Shown in pieces: positions 35,252-44,248 of a stretch of 64,000 bases of DNA. The translations under genes and the position numbers were made by a program. Each line of letters begins with the position of its first letter. Positions within the stretch are counted from its first letter, which is position 1. Source of the DNA: Candidatus Cloacimonadota bacterium (GTDB taxonomy: Bacteria > Cloacimonadota > Cloacimonadia > Cloacimonadales > Cloacimonadaceae); NCBI GenBank assembly GCA_028681035.1, contig JAQUJJ010000001.1, forward strand, positions 1 to 64,000, given 5' to 3'. A model generated the notes under the pieces. It ran no database searches, was not told the DNA's origin, and saw nothing but the letters and a program-made list of their open reading frames with translations.

Positions 35252-36770
35252 TATTGCTCTTTTGGCGGCAGATAGTTTCTACAGCGCGGAAATTAACCTT
35301 ACCGCTTGCCATCATGGGAATATCTTCTATAACATAAAATTGACGTGGCACAGCTATGGAAGGGAGTTCTTTCTTTAATTGTTTCAAAACCTTATGCATA
35401 TCAAAATCGCCAGTAGCGACTGCTGCCACAACATCAGCTCCTTTTGTAAGATTGGGAACATCTACCACGCAACAGATAACATTATCTGGTAAAAGGCGGC
35501 TAAGCACATCTTCCACTTTAACAAGAGAGACCATTTCTCCGCCAACTTTCACAAACCGTTTCAGCCTTCCCTTGTGCCACATAAAGCCATCATCATCAAC
35601 TAAGCCAATGTCACCAGTATCATACCAGCCATTACGTATTCTTAGGGATGTTTCTTCCAAATCTCCGAGGTATCCTTCCATAACCAGGTCGCCTTTCACT
35701 AATATCTTACCTTCCAAATTATTGCCAAGGATTTTGTCTGTTTTGACATCAACAATTCGCACCTGCACTCCAGGTATGGGCTTTCCGATGCTACCAAGTT
35801 TATGCAGTCCAGGGAATGTAGCCGATATTACAGGACTTGTTTCTGTAGTACCATATCCTTCAAATACGGGGATGCCATGTTTCTTCATAAAGCCATCATA
35901 CACTTTGTCAGGGAGTTTGTCTGCGCCGGAAATGGCGATACGAATAGAGGAAAAATCCCCCTCGCTGGATTTCTGGAGATAGCCATAAAAGAATGAAGGC
36001 GTGGCTGCGATAAAAGTAGCTTGGTATTGTCGGGTTAACTCAGATACCGTCTTGTAATCCAAAGGATTGGGATAGGTAACCATGTATGCCCCCAACAACA
36101 GTGGTAACCAAAAATCTACCGTTAAGCCAAAGACATGAAACATGGGCAGGATACTCATAAATACATCAGTATGGTCAAGCTTGATTAGTTGAGGTATAGC
36201 ATCCACATTATGCAGAATATTGCGATGCGACAATTGCACAGCTTTGGGTTCCTTTTCGCTGCCGCTGGTAAAAAGAATTACAGATACTTCGTTGATATCT
36301 CCACTGTGCATCATTTTTAAAATCACGGGCGTGGGAAGTTTAGAAAGAAATGCAGCCCTTAGCTTTGCTGCTGTTGTTACTTCAGCAAGGATATCCTCTA
36401 TAAATATCATATGCTCTATAGGCTCTAGGTTAAGCTTTTCTAGTAGCTTCTTGCTGGTAAGAATGGTTTTAAACTGGCATTTGTTTCTGGCATAGCGGGA
36501 GTTATCAATTGCCCCAGTGGCATAATTTATCATCACTGGTATTTTCCCGTTCATCAGTGTGCCAAGAATCGAAAGCATGCAACCCATCGAAGTGGGGAGG
36601 AGGATTCCCACATACTTACCCTTAATCTTGCCGATATGCTCTTTTAAGATAAGAGCTGCAATAAGCATGCGCGAATAAGTGTAATCAGTATTAGTTGCTT
36701 TATCATACACTGCTATTTTAGAACCATGTTTTTTTGCTACTTGTACAAAGCGTTGATGTAATTGGAGCAT
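35238..36770 (-). CDS. AMP-forming acyl ligase (acyl-CoA/acyl-ACP synthetase type)
   Basis: A 510-residue ANL-superfamily enzyme. Core motifs are SVILFTSGSEKEPKAVQLSH (P-loop), EGYGTTETSPV, GWYDTGDIG and GRLKRFVKVGGE. The C-terminal catalytic lysine is in ASGKVNFRAV. The style is closest to the synthetase half of Aas-type acyl-ACP synthetases. It would activate a fatty or other carboxylic acid through an acyl-adenylate; the acceptor (CoA or carrier protein) is open. AAAGGA stands six bases before the ATG. It is the first gene of a two-gene unit with the aldolase-family gene. Confidence 0.88.
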   Translation of the reverse strand: MLQLHQRFVQVAKKHGSKIAVYDKATNTDYTYSRMLIAALILKEHIGKIKGKYVGILLPTSMGCMLSILGTLMNGKIPVMINYATGAIDNSRYARNKCQFKTILTSKKLLEKLNLEPIEHMIFIEDILAEVTTAAKLRAAFLSKLPTPVILKMMHSGDINEVSVILFTSGSEKEPKAVQLSHRNILHNVDAIPQLIKLDHTDVFMSILPMFHVFGLTVDFWLPLLLGAYMVTYPNPLDYKTVSELTRQYQATFIAATPSFFYGYLQKSSEGDFSSIRIAISGADKLPDKVYDGFMKKHGIPVFEGYGTTETSPVISATFPGLHKLGSIGKPIPGVQVRIVDVKTDKILGNNLEGKILVKGDLVMEGYLGDLEETSLRIRNGWYDTGDIGLVDDDGFMWHKGRLKRFVKVGGEMVSLVKVEDVLSRLLPDNVICCVVDVPNLTKGADVVAAVATGDFDMHKVLKQLKKELPSIAVPRQFYVIEDIPMMASGKVNFRAVETICRQKSNNGDK

Positions 36771-36866
36771 AGTTATTCCTTTATTATGTAGGTTGTTTTA
36801 TCTTTAGCATATACTGTGGAAATCTTCTTGGCTTACGTAATTGCAAGATTATCCGTGAATATAGAC

Positions 36867-37505
36867 CTAATTAATGATGTGTAACCAGTCTTTTAATAGA
36901 AACTCTAGCCTGCCTATTAAGAGAGATACGCGAGCCATTACTGTGTATCCAAACGATGCGCCAAAGCTTATCATAAGAAACCAGATGCCGATTTTAGAGG
37001 GAACGGCAGATATCCCTTCCTGCTTTTTACTAAAATAGAAATAGTAAACACCACAAAGCGTACCAATAATTAGCAGGAAGTTACCAATTATTCTTGAGGT
37101 GGTTTCACCGGCAAATGGATTGATCATAGTAGCAGAGATTTGGCTTAACAGATCGCTTTTGGCATAGCGAACCATGCTAATCCCAGCCGATGTTCCAATC
37201 ATAATCGCAATGGGAAAACGGCTTAACCACTGAGTTTTAGGAATAAGGCGCATTAACATCATAACTCCCAAGGCGGCAGGGATGAGCAGAATGACATTAC
37301 CCTTAAAATCAGTAATCAGCTTGGTGAACAGATTTGGCAACATGATACTGTAGAACAAATAAACAAGCCAGTAAGCCGCTGAAAGCCCTACAAATATCTG
37401 CTCTGCTAGCTTGTAAAAGGGATTGTCTTTATAGAGAAAACTGAAGATGCTGAATGTGAAGAACACAGACACCCACAGACCAAATACGCTCATAAAATGG
37501 CTCAT
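36867..37505 (-). CDS. Uncharacterised multi-pass membrane protein (cassette gene 4)
   Basis: A 212-residue protein with about six predicted membrane helices, for example FGLWVSVFFTFSIFSFLY, EQIFVGLSAAYWLVYLFY, VILLIPAALGVMMLM and IIGNFLLIIGTLCGVYYFYF. I recognise no family with a known job. Its ATG overlaps the stop of the preceding gene by four bases. It is the last member of a coupled set of four membrane proteins, suggesting a stoichiometric inner-membrane complex. No catalytic motif is seen. Confidence 0.83.
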   Translation of the reverse strand: MSHFMSVFGLWVSVFFTFSIFSFLYKDNPFYKLAEQIFVGLSAAYWLVYLFYSIMLPNLFTKLITDFKGNVILLIPAALGVMMLMRLIPKTQWLSRFPIAIMIGTSAGISMVRYAKSDLLSQISATMINPFAGETTSRIIGNFLLIIGTLCGVYYFYFSKKQEGISAVPSKIGIWFLMISFGASFGYTVMARVSLLIGRLEFLLKDWLHIIN

Positions 37506-38332
37506 AAGGCTCTCCTTCTGCGTGCCCTTAGGGCTTTAATGTTTCCTGCAGCAATGAAAATTAGTATCAACATGTGAGCTACCGACTGGGCATCCATTTT
37601 AACAGTTGCAGAACCAACTCTATTTATCAATGTCTCGTATTCGGAGGCTGCTTTCAATCCCCCCAGCAATCCGTATAATTGCCTCTGACTGTTTACATAG
37701 GGAATAAGCCCCGGTGCGCTTACAGCGGTTGTGCCTCCCGTAACAGGAGTGTGATAAACATCCCTCGCTGCCATAACCCATTCCTTTATCCCCGGAGTGC
37801 CGGAGGAAAGTGAATTAACATAGCTTACATCTTTCAAAGTCTTAATTTCCTTTAGCAGGGGGATGTCTTTATACTTAGTTCCAGATTGGTCTGCTGGGAA
37901 CACTTCTTCCATATTCTTTCCCATCGCCTGAATGGCTACAATTCCGGCAACCTTATAGCCCATGAAAGCATAATCCTGCCCGTAGCTGATATGAGGATGA
38001 TACGCTTTTACCACATTGATGGCTTGGTCTGCCATTTGCATTCCCTGAGGCCATAATGCAGTAATTATAATCTTTTGATTGCGAGAGAAAGCATGGTCAA
38101 GCATAGCTTCAGCCATTGGCTGCAATTCCGTCATGGTGGATGGATCATAATCGAAAGAAAATATAACCACGGATGAATCTGGCGTAGATTCGATTAGCTC
38201 CCATGCCATTTTTGTATAGTTAGTAACCCCTGTTTTCCATCCAATAGGGAAGATAAGAGGTAAAGCGACCGCTATAAGAAGGAGCAGAAATACTATTCTT
38301 CGCTCTGTTTGAGAGCTGTTTACAATACTCAT
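37502..38332 (-). CDS. Uncharacterised membrane-anchored protein (cassette gene 3)
   Basis: A 276-residue protein with one membrane helix near the N-terminus (residues 12-30, VFLLLLIAVALPLIFPIG) and one near the C-terminus (about 248-265), ending in a basic RARRRRA tail. The roughly 210 residues between look like an alpha/beta domain: DSSVVIFSFDYDPSTMTEL, QKIIITALWPQGMQMAD, then AGIVAIQAMGKNMEEVFPAD. By charge this domain should face the periplasm. I do not recognise the family. It overlaps both neighbours by four bases (ATGA type). Confidence 0.83.
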   Translation of the reverse strand: MSIVNSSQTERRIVFLLLLIAVALPLIFPIGWKTGVTNYTKMAWELIESTPDSSVVIFSFDYDPSTMTELQPMAEAMLDHAFSRNQKIIITALWPQGMQMADQAINVVKAYHPHISYGQDYAFMGYKVAGIVAIQAMGKNMEEVFPADQSGTKYKDIPLLKEIKTLKDVSYVNSLSSGTPGIKEWVMAARDVYHTPVTGGTTAVSAPGLIPYVNSQRQLYGLLGGLKAASEYETLINRVGSATVKMDAQSVAHMLILIFIAAGNIKALRARRRRAL

Positions 38333-39027
38333 TTATCGCTCCCCAAATATGATCTTTCAATGCCCAGAATAATCCTTAAACTGCTGCCAATGATACCTAA
38401 GGCTGCACTTATCATGATGGCTCTCTGGGCGGCAGAATTAGGGAACTCCATAATAAAATCGCTTAGGTTGGGCAACTGCCAAAACCTATAGCTTTCTGGT
38501 ATCCAAGCTGTAAGCATACCACCGAAGCTTGTTCTTCCCAGAATAACAATAACTGCTGTTAGCATTAAGAGGTTGGATTCGAAACTGCGGATAATAAACG
38601 CCCGGTAAGCTGCCGATGCAATGAAAAAAGCTAATAAAGAGAACATCGTGGCAGACAAAGGCATATAGGCAAAATCAAAGAGATAATCGAAAGGTTTCGA
38701 GCCTATTAAAGCTTGTACATTTGCACCATGACCAAATATACCTCCAGTTTCCTGTGTGCCCCAAAGCAACCCTACAATAAGCATTACACAAAAGCTGATT
38801 AACCCGGCAAGATAGAATATCCAACCGCTTTCTTTTTGTTTTATCTTACTTATATTGGATTGAAACAAACTGATTTGCCCTAAGATAATTGCAAAACTAG
38901 AGATAATCATAAACCAGTTCTGCAAAGTATCTATCATTATGCTGAAGGGACGATGAGGAATAAACTCCGAAGCTATTACTAAGATGCCACAAAAAAAGGC
39001 GAAAAAGAGAGGTAGATTACGCTTCAT
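38329..39027 (-). CDS. Uncharacterised multi-pass membrane protein (cassette gene 2)
   Basis: A 232-residue protein with about six hydrophobic helices (for example LPLFFAFFCGILVIASEFI, WFMIISSFAIILGQI, FYLAGLISFCVMLIVGLLW and LLMLTAVIVILGR). No signal peptide cleavage site or enzyme motif is evident. It is coupled to the following gene by an ATGA overlap and shares its last base with the first base of the preceding gene. Its function is unknown; its value lies in the conserved-looking tight cassette. Confidence 0.83.
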   Translation of the reverse strand: MKRNLPLFFAFFCGILVIASEFIPHRPFSIMIDTLQNWFMIISSFAIILGQISLFQSNISKIKQKESGWIFYLAGLISFCVMLIVGLLWGTQETGGIFGHGANVQALIGSKPFDYLFDFAYMPLSATMFSLLAFFIASAAYRAFIIRSFESNLLMLTAVIVILGRTSFGGMLTAWIPESYRFWQLPNLSDFIMEFPNSAAQRAIMISAALGIIGSSLRIILGIERSYLGSDK

Positions 39028-40127
39028 TACTGTGCCCCTTCAAAGAATGCTTTAAACCAGTGCCAACCAAGTATCTCAGTAACTACCCCTGTGAGAATTA
39101 AGATAATTACCATCAGCTTACCAAAATCGTGTCCCTTCAAGCTGCCTAACTGCTGCGGATCACGAGAAAGATATGCCGAGGCAGCAAATAGCTCTTCTCC
39201 AATTAATGTATAATCGCAAGAAACTACAAAGAATGGAAGTTGGCTAGCCTGTGCAGTGCCTGAAGTTTGAATAGCCCCAGTGCTATAGCCTGTCTCGGCA
39301 AGGATGAGGGACTCGGCGTAAAAACTACCTAGGAAGAAATTGGCTGCTGGTTGCTCACGAACCATGATTCCATCTATGCCTGCGACATATCCGAACTGAT
39401 CGTCTGTAAGATAGAAAATGTGATCTTCCCTGTAAGTATCAGGTTTGCCTACTCTTAGGTAAGCTTCTTTAACCACTTCACGCGCTGCTGAGAGCACCAT
39501 AGAGAAACGGCAAGGAACGATAAGCTCTGTATCGTATTCGGCAGAACGCTGAGCCAAATGGCTTAAAATAGTTAAGCTGGCGATGGTTTGTATATCATCC
39601 AAATCACCAATACCGGGAACAAAAAGAATGGGTTTCCCTTTTTCGGTAGCTCTTCCAATTGCCTCTTCCATGGAATCTAAACCGCCAATTCGCCTAATAA
39701 AATAATCCTTACCCCTTTTTGCGCTTTGGATATAGTACATTATTGCACCGCTAATGACGAGGAGAATGAGCAGATAGGATAGTTTATGTAGATAAAACCA
39801 TTGCTCTACTGTCATAGCCTCGGCTGTATAGAAAAGGCTATCGGAAGTTGCTTTTTGTGGAATTACCAATCTATAAGAGTAATTTTCTCCTGGGTTTAGA
39901 TCACTGTCTGTAAATATAGGTGGTTGGCTGGAACCGCTAAAAATTGTTATCCATACTCCCAGAGAATCTGCCTTTTGAATCTGTATCGAGTCGGCAGGAG
40001 TGTTCCAATTGAGATTTAAGGCTTTACCTTCATCCCATGGTACATCTTGAACCCAGAAGGTTTGTTGGGCAGCAAACAAACTAAGTGAAAATAGAATCAG
40101 CCCAATAACAAGAAACAATGCTTTCAT
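39027..40127 (-). CDS. Fibronectin III-like membrane protein, probable DUF6754 family (cassette gene 1)
   Basis: A 366-residue protein: signal peptide (1-19), a fibronectin type III-like domain (about 20-105; DSIQIQKADSLGVWITIFSG and LNPGENYSYRLVI), then a membrane helix near residue 120 (YLLILLVISGAIMYYI). A cytoplasmic domain of about 200 residues follows (GGLDSMEEAIGRATEKGKP, LFVPGIGDLDDIQTIASLTI, FGYVAGIDGIMVREQ), and a last helix near 340-360. The cytoplasmic part matches my memory of DUF6754, whose role is unknown. It is the first of four coupled membrane genes. TAAGGAA precedes the start. Confidence 0.8.
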   Translation of the reverse strand: MKALFLVIGLILFSLSLFAAQQTFWVQDVPWDEGKALNLNWNTPADSIQIQKADSLGVWITIFSGSSQPPIFTDSDLNPGENYSYRLVIPQKATSDSLFYTAEAMTVEQWFYLHKLSYLLILLVISGAIMYYIQSAKRGKDYFIRRIGGLDSMEEAIGRATEKGKPILFVPGIGDLDDIQTIASLTILSHLAQRSAEYDTELIVPCRFSMVLSAAREVVKEAYLRVGKPDTYREDHIFYLTDDQFGYVAGIDGIMVREQPAANFFLGSFYAESLILAETGYSTGAIQTSGTAQASQLPFFVVSCDYTLIGEELFAASAYLSRDPQQLGSLKGHDFGKLMVIILILTGVVTEILGWHWFKAFFEGAQ

Positions 40128-40141
40128 AATTTCCTTAAACT

Positions 40142-40165
40142 AAGGGGCGTTTGTTAACGCCCCTT
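40142..40165. terminator. Strong hairpin between the lipoprotein and membrane cassette
   Basis: AAGGGGCGTT and AACGCCCCTT form a perfect 10-bp stem with a 4-base loop in the 49-base gap. There is no long T-tract, so it may only attenuate or act as a processing/stability barrier between the lipoprotein and the four membrane genes. Confidence 0.5.
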
Positions 40166-40176
40166 AAATGATATTA

Positions 40177-40974
40177 TTACTTTTGAAAAACTGTTTTTAC
40201 CTGTTCGGTGAGTTTAAGTATCTCATCAAGTTGCTGTTGGGAATAAGTTTTATCTTTATCAGCGGCTATCACTGCTTTTATTTGTTCCACAAGTGAGAGA
40301 GCTTCTTTGAACTCCGGTTGGTTTACTATTTGCTCTGCATTAATCTGTTTCAAATTACCAACCAAGCTGTTAAAAGTACCCTTCTGATCAAGAACTTTAG
40401 TTTTATCTGCAGAATAGTTTTGCTTAATAAGCCAAGCAACTCTATTTGCTGCTTCAACCCATCCGCCCATTAACATCAGAGTATAGTTATCATAGCTTTC
40501 GCTGTCCCAGAGCTTATCTTCCACTTTCTTTTTATGCACGTCTAAGGCTGCTTCCAAATCGTCCCACTTCTCTTTTTCGATAAGCGTTTTGATATCAGCA
40601 CCCATCTGATTAACTTCACTTTCCAAGCCAAGCAAGGCAGTGAGGTTCATCATTTGTGCAGAGATATCACCCAAACGGGCTTTATTTCTTCCCTTAGCTG
40701 CTAAGGTTGCGTCGGCGGTTAACACTCCCAATGAAAAGGCATTACGCACTTCTTCCTGTTTGGTTTTGTATAAAGTAGTAGGAATAGCAGCCGTGATGTC
40801 TTTCACTTGCAGTTGATCAAGCACACGAAAGACCTCTTTGAAGGTAGGTAGTGGCGCATAAGTAGTAATTGCGGCAGATACTTCTTCAGCGGGCAAAGTA
40901 TCGGCTTTCTTTTTGCAGCCCATGATACTGACTAGAACTAACACTGCTAAAACGATAATAAACCGTGTTTTCAT
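40177..40974 (-). CDS. Helical lipoprotein of unknown function
   Basis: A 265-residue protein with a lipoprotein signal ending LVSIMGC. The mature part is mostly alpha-helical, with repeated Lys/Glu/Ala/Asp-rich helices (RNAFSLGVLTADATLAAKG, KWDDLEAALDVHKKKVEDKL, QIKAVIAADKDKTYSQQQL). I recognise no named family. AAGGAG stands six bases before the ATG. It lies between the ABC transporter gene (11 bases upstream) and the hairpin that precedes the membrane cassette, so it may serve either. Confidence 0.83.
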   Translation of the reverse strand: MKTRFIIVLAVLVLVSIMGCKKKADTLPAEEVSAAITTYAPLPTFKEVFRVLDQLQVKDITAAIPTTLYKTKQEEVRNAFSLGVLTADATLAAKGRNKARLGDISAQMMNLTALLGLESEVNQMGADIKTLIEKEKWDDLEAALDVHKKKVEDKLWDSESYDNYTLMLMGGWVEAANRVAWLIKQNYSADKTKVLDQKGTFNSLVGNLKQINAEQIVNQPEFKEALSLVEQIKAVIAADKDKTYSQQQLDEILKLTEQVKTVFQK

Positions 40975-40984
40975 GTTTTTCTCC

Positions 40985-43900
40985 TTATTCTTTGAAATAA
41001 TACTTCAGTTTAACAGCCGTTATGCCATTAAACAGCATAAAGTATAAAAGCAACACTGCTATATTGAAGTTCCATGTTCTCATAAGTATGTTCCCCACAG
41101 CTTTAAAACTAGACAAGAACCTATTCTTATGCTTTAAAAGAACTTCTCCATCCATCACGCTAACAGATGCATTAAGATTGCTGTTCAGCAACTCGTCCGG
41201 ATTCCATCTCTGCGTAATGCGAACCTTCTCATAATACATCTTTGTCTTCATCTTTTCATAGTCGGAACTCGAAATTTCAGCATCTCTGAAACTATGCATT
41301 TGTGTCAATTTCTTTTTTTCATGTTTTGCCATGGCACGGTGAAAAGCAGTGTTTTTTGCATATGCAGTAACCATCCCTTCAAACAACCAGCGTGAAGGAA
41401 TTGTTTGTACGATTTCCGGGATAGGGTGTTGTTCATATATCGTTAAGCTTCTATTCATGCGCTCGAATTCTATCACCGCACCACCAAAGATAATCTGTGG
41501 TATCAGGATGAGGGGAAGCAAGTTGATAATAGCTTTCTTTTCTTTTATGAAGGAGGAGCACATTAACCCCAACGATACACCTATCAAACCAGATAAAAAC
41601 AGATAGCCTACACTAATACCAAATAATCCCCGGATTTCTAAAACACATGAAGAAACACTCTGATACAAAACAGCCTGAATAAAAACAAACAAACTAAGCG
41701 TGATAAGCTTGGAAACCTGATAATAGCTTATTTTCAGATTCATTTGTTTTTCCCGTATAATAATCTTGCGCTCATCAAGTATTTCTTCTATGCTATTGGA
41801 AATCCCTAAGAATATAAAGGCTATAACACTTACGAACACAAATATGCCAATATTATTGTTTTCTGCATAGTGGTAGGGAGGGCTGAGAGGAGTGTAGCGC
41901 AGTATAAACGAAACTACTAATCCAAGAAGCGGTGCCTGCACAAAGGTTATCAAATTGTTGGTGTGGTTACGCAGTTTCATTTTTAAGCTGCGTCCAATAT
42001 AACCATAAATTTGAACCAACATTGCAGAAAAGCTTTGTTTAGCTCGGTTTCTTTTTGGTGTAGAGGCAGTATTGTTTATTTTGCTTGTATCATGATGAAT
42101 CATAGCATAGAGCATCTTACGCTTAAATTTATCGCGCCAATACTCCGGAGAAAACTTTCTTTTGGGCTGGATGTATTTATTAATCTGCTCGTAAACCGGC
42201 TCATTATATTCGTTATATTCTGGATAAGTTATCACATCATACATAAAGTCCGAGGTCATAAGCTGTTTCTTTCGCTCTATCTCGTGTGCCCTCACCGTCA
42301 GCGAGGCTAGTTCTTCATCAAAGTAAGCAAAACAATCTGTAGGAGAACCCGTATATGCCATCCTGCCGCCCATATCCATCAGCATCACAGAATCGAACTT
42401 GCGAAATATACTGCTATTGGGTTGGTGTATGGTAACAATTACTATTTTCCCCTGTTTGGTGAGAGAGCTAAGGATATCTATTATCTGTTCAGCATCAGTA
42501 AAAGACAGCCCGCTGGTAGGTTCATCACAGATAATAACGGTTGGTTCAAAGAGTAGCTCTAGGGCAATATTAAGGCGTTTGCGTTCGCCTCCGCTCAGGT
42601 TTTTCTTCTTGAATTCGCCTACTTTTGTATCACGTTGATGGGTAAGATTCGTTTGGTGTAAGATATTATTTATCTTCTGGTCTAGGCTTGCTTTAGAAAT
42701 ATTAGGCATTCGCAGCCGTAACCTGTACCACAAATTCTCATACACGCTAAGATATGGGTACAATAAATCATCTTGGGGAACATAGCCAAAGAACTGAAGG
42801 TAATAGGCAGCATTTAGAGAGAAATCCTTTCCATCTACCAGTAATTGCCCATAGGTGGGCACAATTTCGCCTGAAAGAACCTTCACCAAAGTAGATTTAC
42901 CACAACCGCTTTGTCCCAATATCCCGATTAACTGCCCTTTTTTTGCCTCACTTGAAATACCGTCCAGTGCCAATTGTCCATCTGAAAAATAGTGTTTAAC
43001 ATCCACAAGGTACAGAGATTGCAATTCGAATGGGGTTTCGATAAGGTCATAAAAATCGTTGATGCGGAAATTACGTTTATCTATGGTGATAATATCCGAG
43101 TTCAAGGTAATAGGGCTGGATTCTTCAATCTTCTTTTGATTCAAATAAATCGTCCAGCCGCTTTTGGGTGGTTGAACGAAAAAGACTCCCTCAATCAGCT
43201 CAATTTTAGTAATACTTTTAGCACTTTCAACCCTGGACATATCGAAGTAATCACGTTCATGATTAATATACAGTGCTTTGGGAATCATATCGTCCAAGCC
43301 GATACTGCTACGGCTTTCAATAAGGTCAGTGAGATTCCAGGGGGCATAATTTCGGATTTGGATTACGTCATCATAGTATATCTCATAGCGTTTATTGTGC
43401 GACATAACTTTATGATTTAGGGATATGCTGCCACCTCGGATAGTAAGCGAATACCATAAACCACGTTTATTAACAATAAAGTCGTAGCTACTTTTATGAA
43501 ACGCAATTTCGTCGTTGGCATCACGATGTTCATAAATCTTTGTTAAACAGCTATAATTGTAGAGAATGCCGCCGATGCTTACCTGGCTTTCCGGATGTAG
43601 CAACACGATTTTATTAGGGCTAATAGGTTTATCATTTAGATGTAGGCTGGTGTTTGCTCCCACACCAATGAATATGTGTTTATCTATGGCATACAGAGTC
43701 ATCTCATAAGCAGCCAAATCATCGTTTCGGTACCTGATATCTGCACTTACGGATGAACCGAATACTATGTAATCCGAGAACAAAGAATGCCTTACATGGG
43801 CTATTGAGTGTTCGCAAGAGATGGATATGTCGCCGCTACTGCCAGATTCAAAATAATCTATCAAGTTAACAAATCCATCTGGGCTTAGGCTTAGTTTCTT

Positions 43901-44248
43901 ACAGAAATCTAGCAGTTCAGTTATCGTAGAGATACTAAGTTCACCCTCTGTTTTAGCTAGTATTACCAGGCTTTGCAGTATCCGCACTTTATCCAATTGG
44001 GATAAATGTCGGTTCAGATATTCAAGTACTTCTTCAATCTGGTAATCGGAAGCCGTGATATCCCTTACATAGGCTTCCCAAGATACATCAACGTGGGCAA
44101 ATAAATTGGTTAATAGCGAATATAGAACACCAATTTCCGCTGAACTGATTTGCTCATCAGAATTCATTGAGTAAACATATAGCTTGGTAACGTTGTCGAT
44201 GGTTACCTTAAGCCTATCTTGAGCTTCCTTTATTTCCATATTACGCAT
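40985..44248 (-). CDS. ABCG-type transporter with TerB-like and FHA-like N-terminal domains
   Basis: A 1,087-residue protein. Residues 1-135 are helical and acidic, like a TerB/DjlA-type domain. About 140-250 and 250-390 are beta-rich, FHA-like segments (for example SDYIVFGSSVSADIRYRNDD). The ATPase domain spans about 410-640, with Walker A GQSGCGKST (near 445), Q-loop GYVPQDDLL, signature NLSGGERKRL and Walker B VIICDEPTSGL. The C-terminal 340 residues hold an ABC2-type membrane domain with about six helices. This resembles the ABCG half-transporters with FHA domains, which move lipids or act with signalling kinases. The substrate is unknown. Its start overlaps the DUF2851 gene by eight bases. 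Confidence 0.9.
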   Translation of the reverse strand: MRNMEIKEAQDRLKVTIDNVTKLYVYSMNSDEQISSAEIGVLYSLLTNLFAHVDVSWEAYVRDITASDYQIEEVLEYLNRHLSQLDKVRILQSLVILAKTEGELSISTITELLDFCKKLSLSPDGFVNLIDYFESGSSGDISISCEHSIAHVRHSLFSDYIVFGSSVSADIRYRNDDLAAYEMTLYAIDKHIFIGVGANTSLHLNDKPISPNKIVLLHPESQVSIGGILYNYSCLTKIYEHRDANDEIAFHKSSYDFIVNKRGLWYSLTIRGGSISLNHKVMSHNKRYEIYYDDVIQIRNYAPWNLTDLIESRSSIGLDDMIPKALYINHERDYFDMSRVESAKSITKIELIEGVFFVQPPKSGWTIYLNQKKIEESSPITLNSDIITIDKRNFRINDFYDLIETPFELQSLYLVDVKHYFSDGQLALDGISSEAKKGQLIGILGQSGCGKSTLVKVLSGEIVPTYGQLLVDGKDFSLNAAYYLQFFGYVPQDDLLYPYLSVYENLWYRLRLRMPNISKASLDQKINNILHQTNLTHQRDTKVGEFKKKNLSGGERKRLNIALELLFEPTVIICDEPTSGLSFTDAEQIIDILSSLTKQGKIVIVTIHQPNSSIFRKFDSVMLMDMGGRMAYTGSPTDCFAYFDEELASLTVRAHEIERKKQLMTSDFMYDVITYPEYNEYNEPVYEQINKYIQPKRKFSPEYWRDKFKRKMLYAMIHHDTSKINNTASTPKRNRAKQSFSAMLVQIYGYIGRSLKMKLRNHTNNLITFVQAPLLGLVVSFILRYTPLSPPYHYAENNNIGIFVFVSVIAFIFLGISNSIEEILDERKIIIREKQMNLKISYYQVSKLITLSLFVFIQAVLYQSVSSCVLEIRGLFGISVGYLFLSGLIGVSLGLMCSSFIKEKKAIINLLPLILIPQIIFGGAVIEFERMNRSLTIYEQHPIPEIVQTIPSRWLFEGMVTAYAKNTAFHRAMAKHEKKKLTQMHSFRDAEISSSDYEKMKTKMYYEKVRITQRWNPDELLNSNLNASVSVMDGEVLLKHKNRFLSSFKAVGNILMRTWNFNIAVLLLYFMLFNGITAVKLKYYFKE

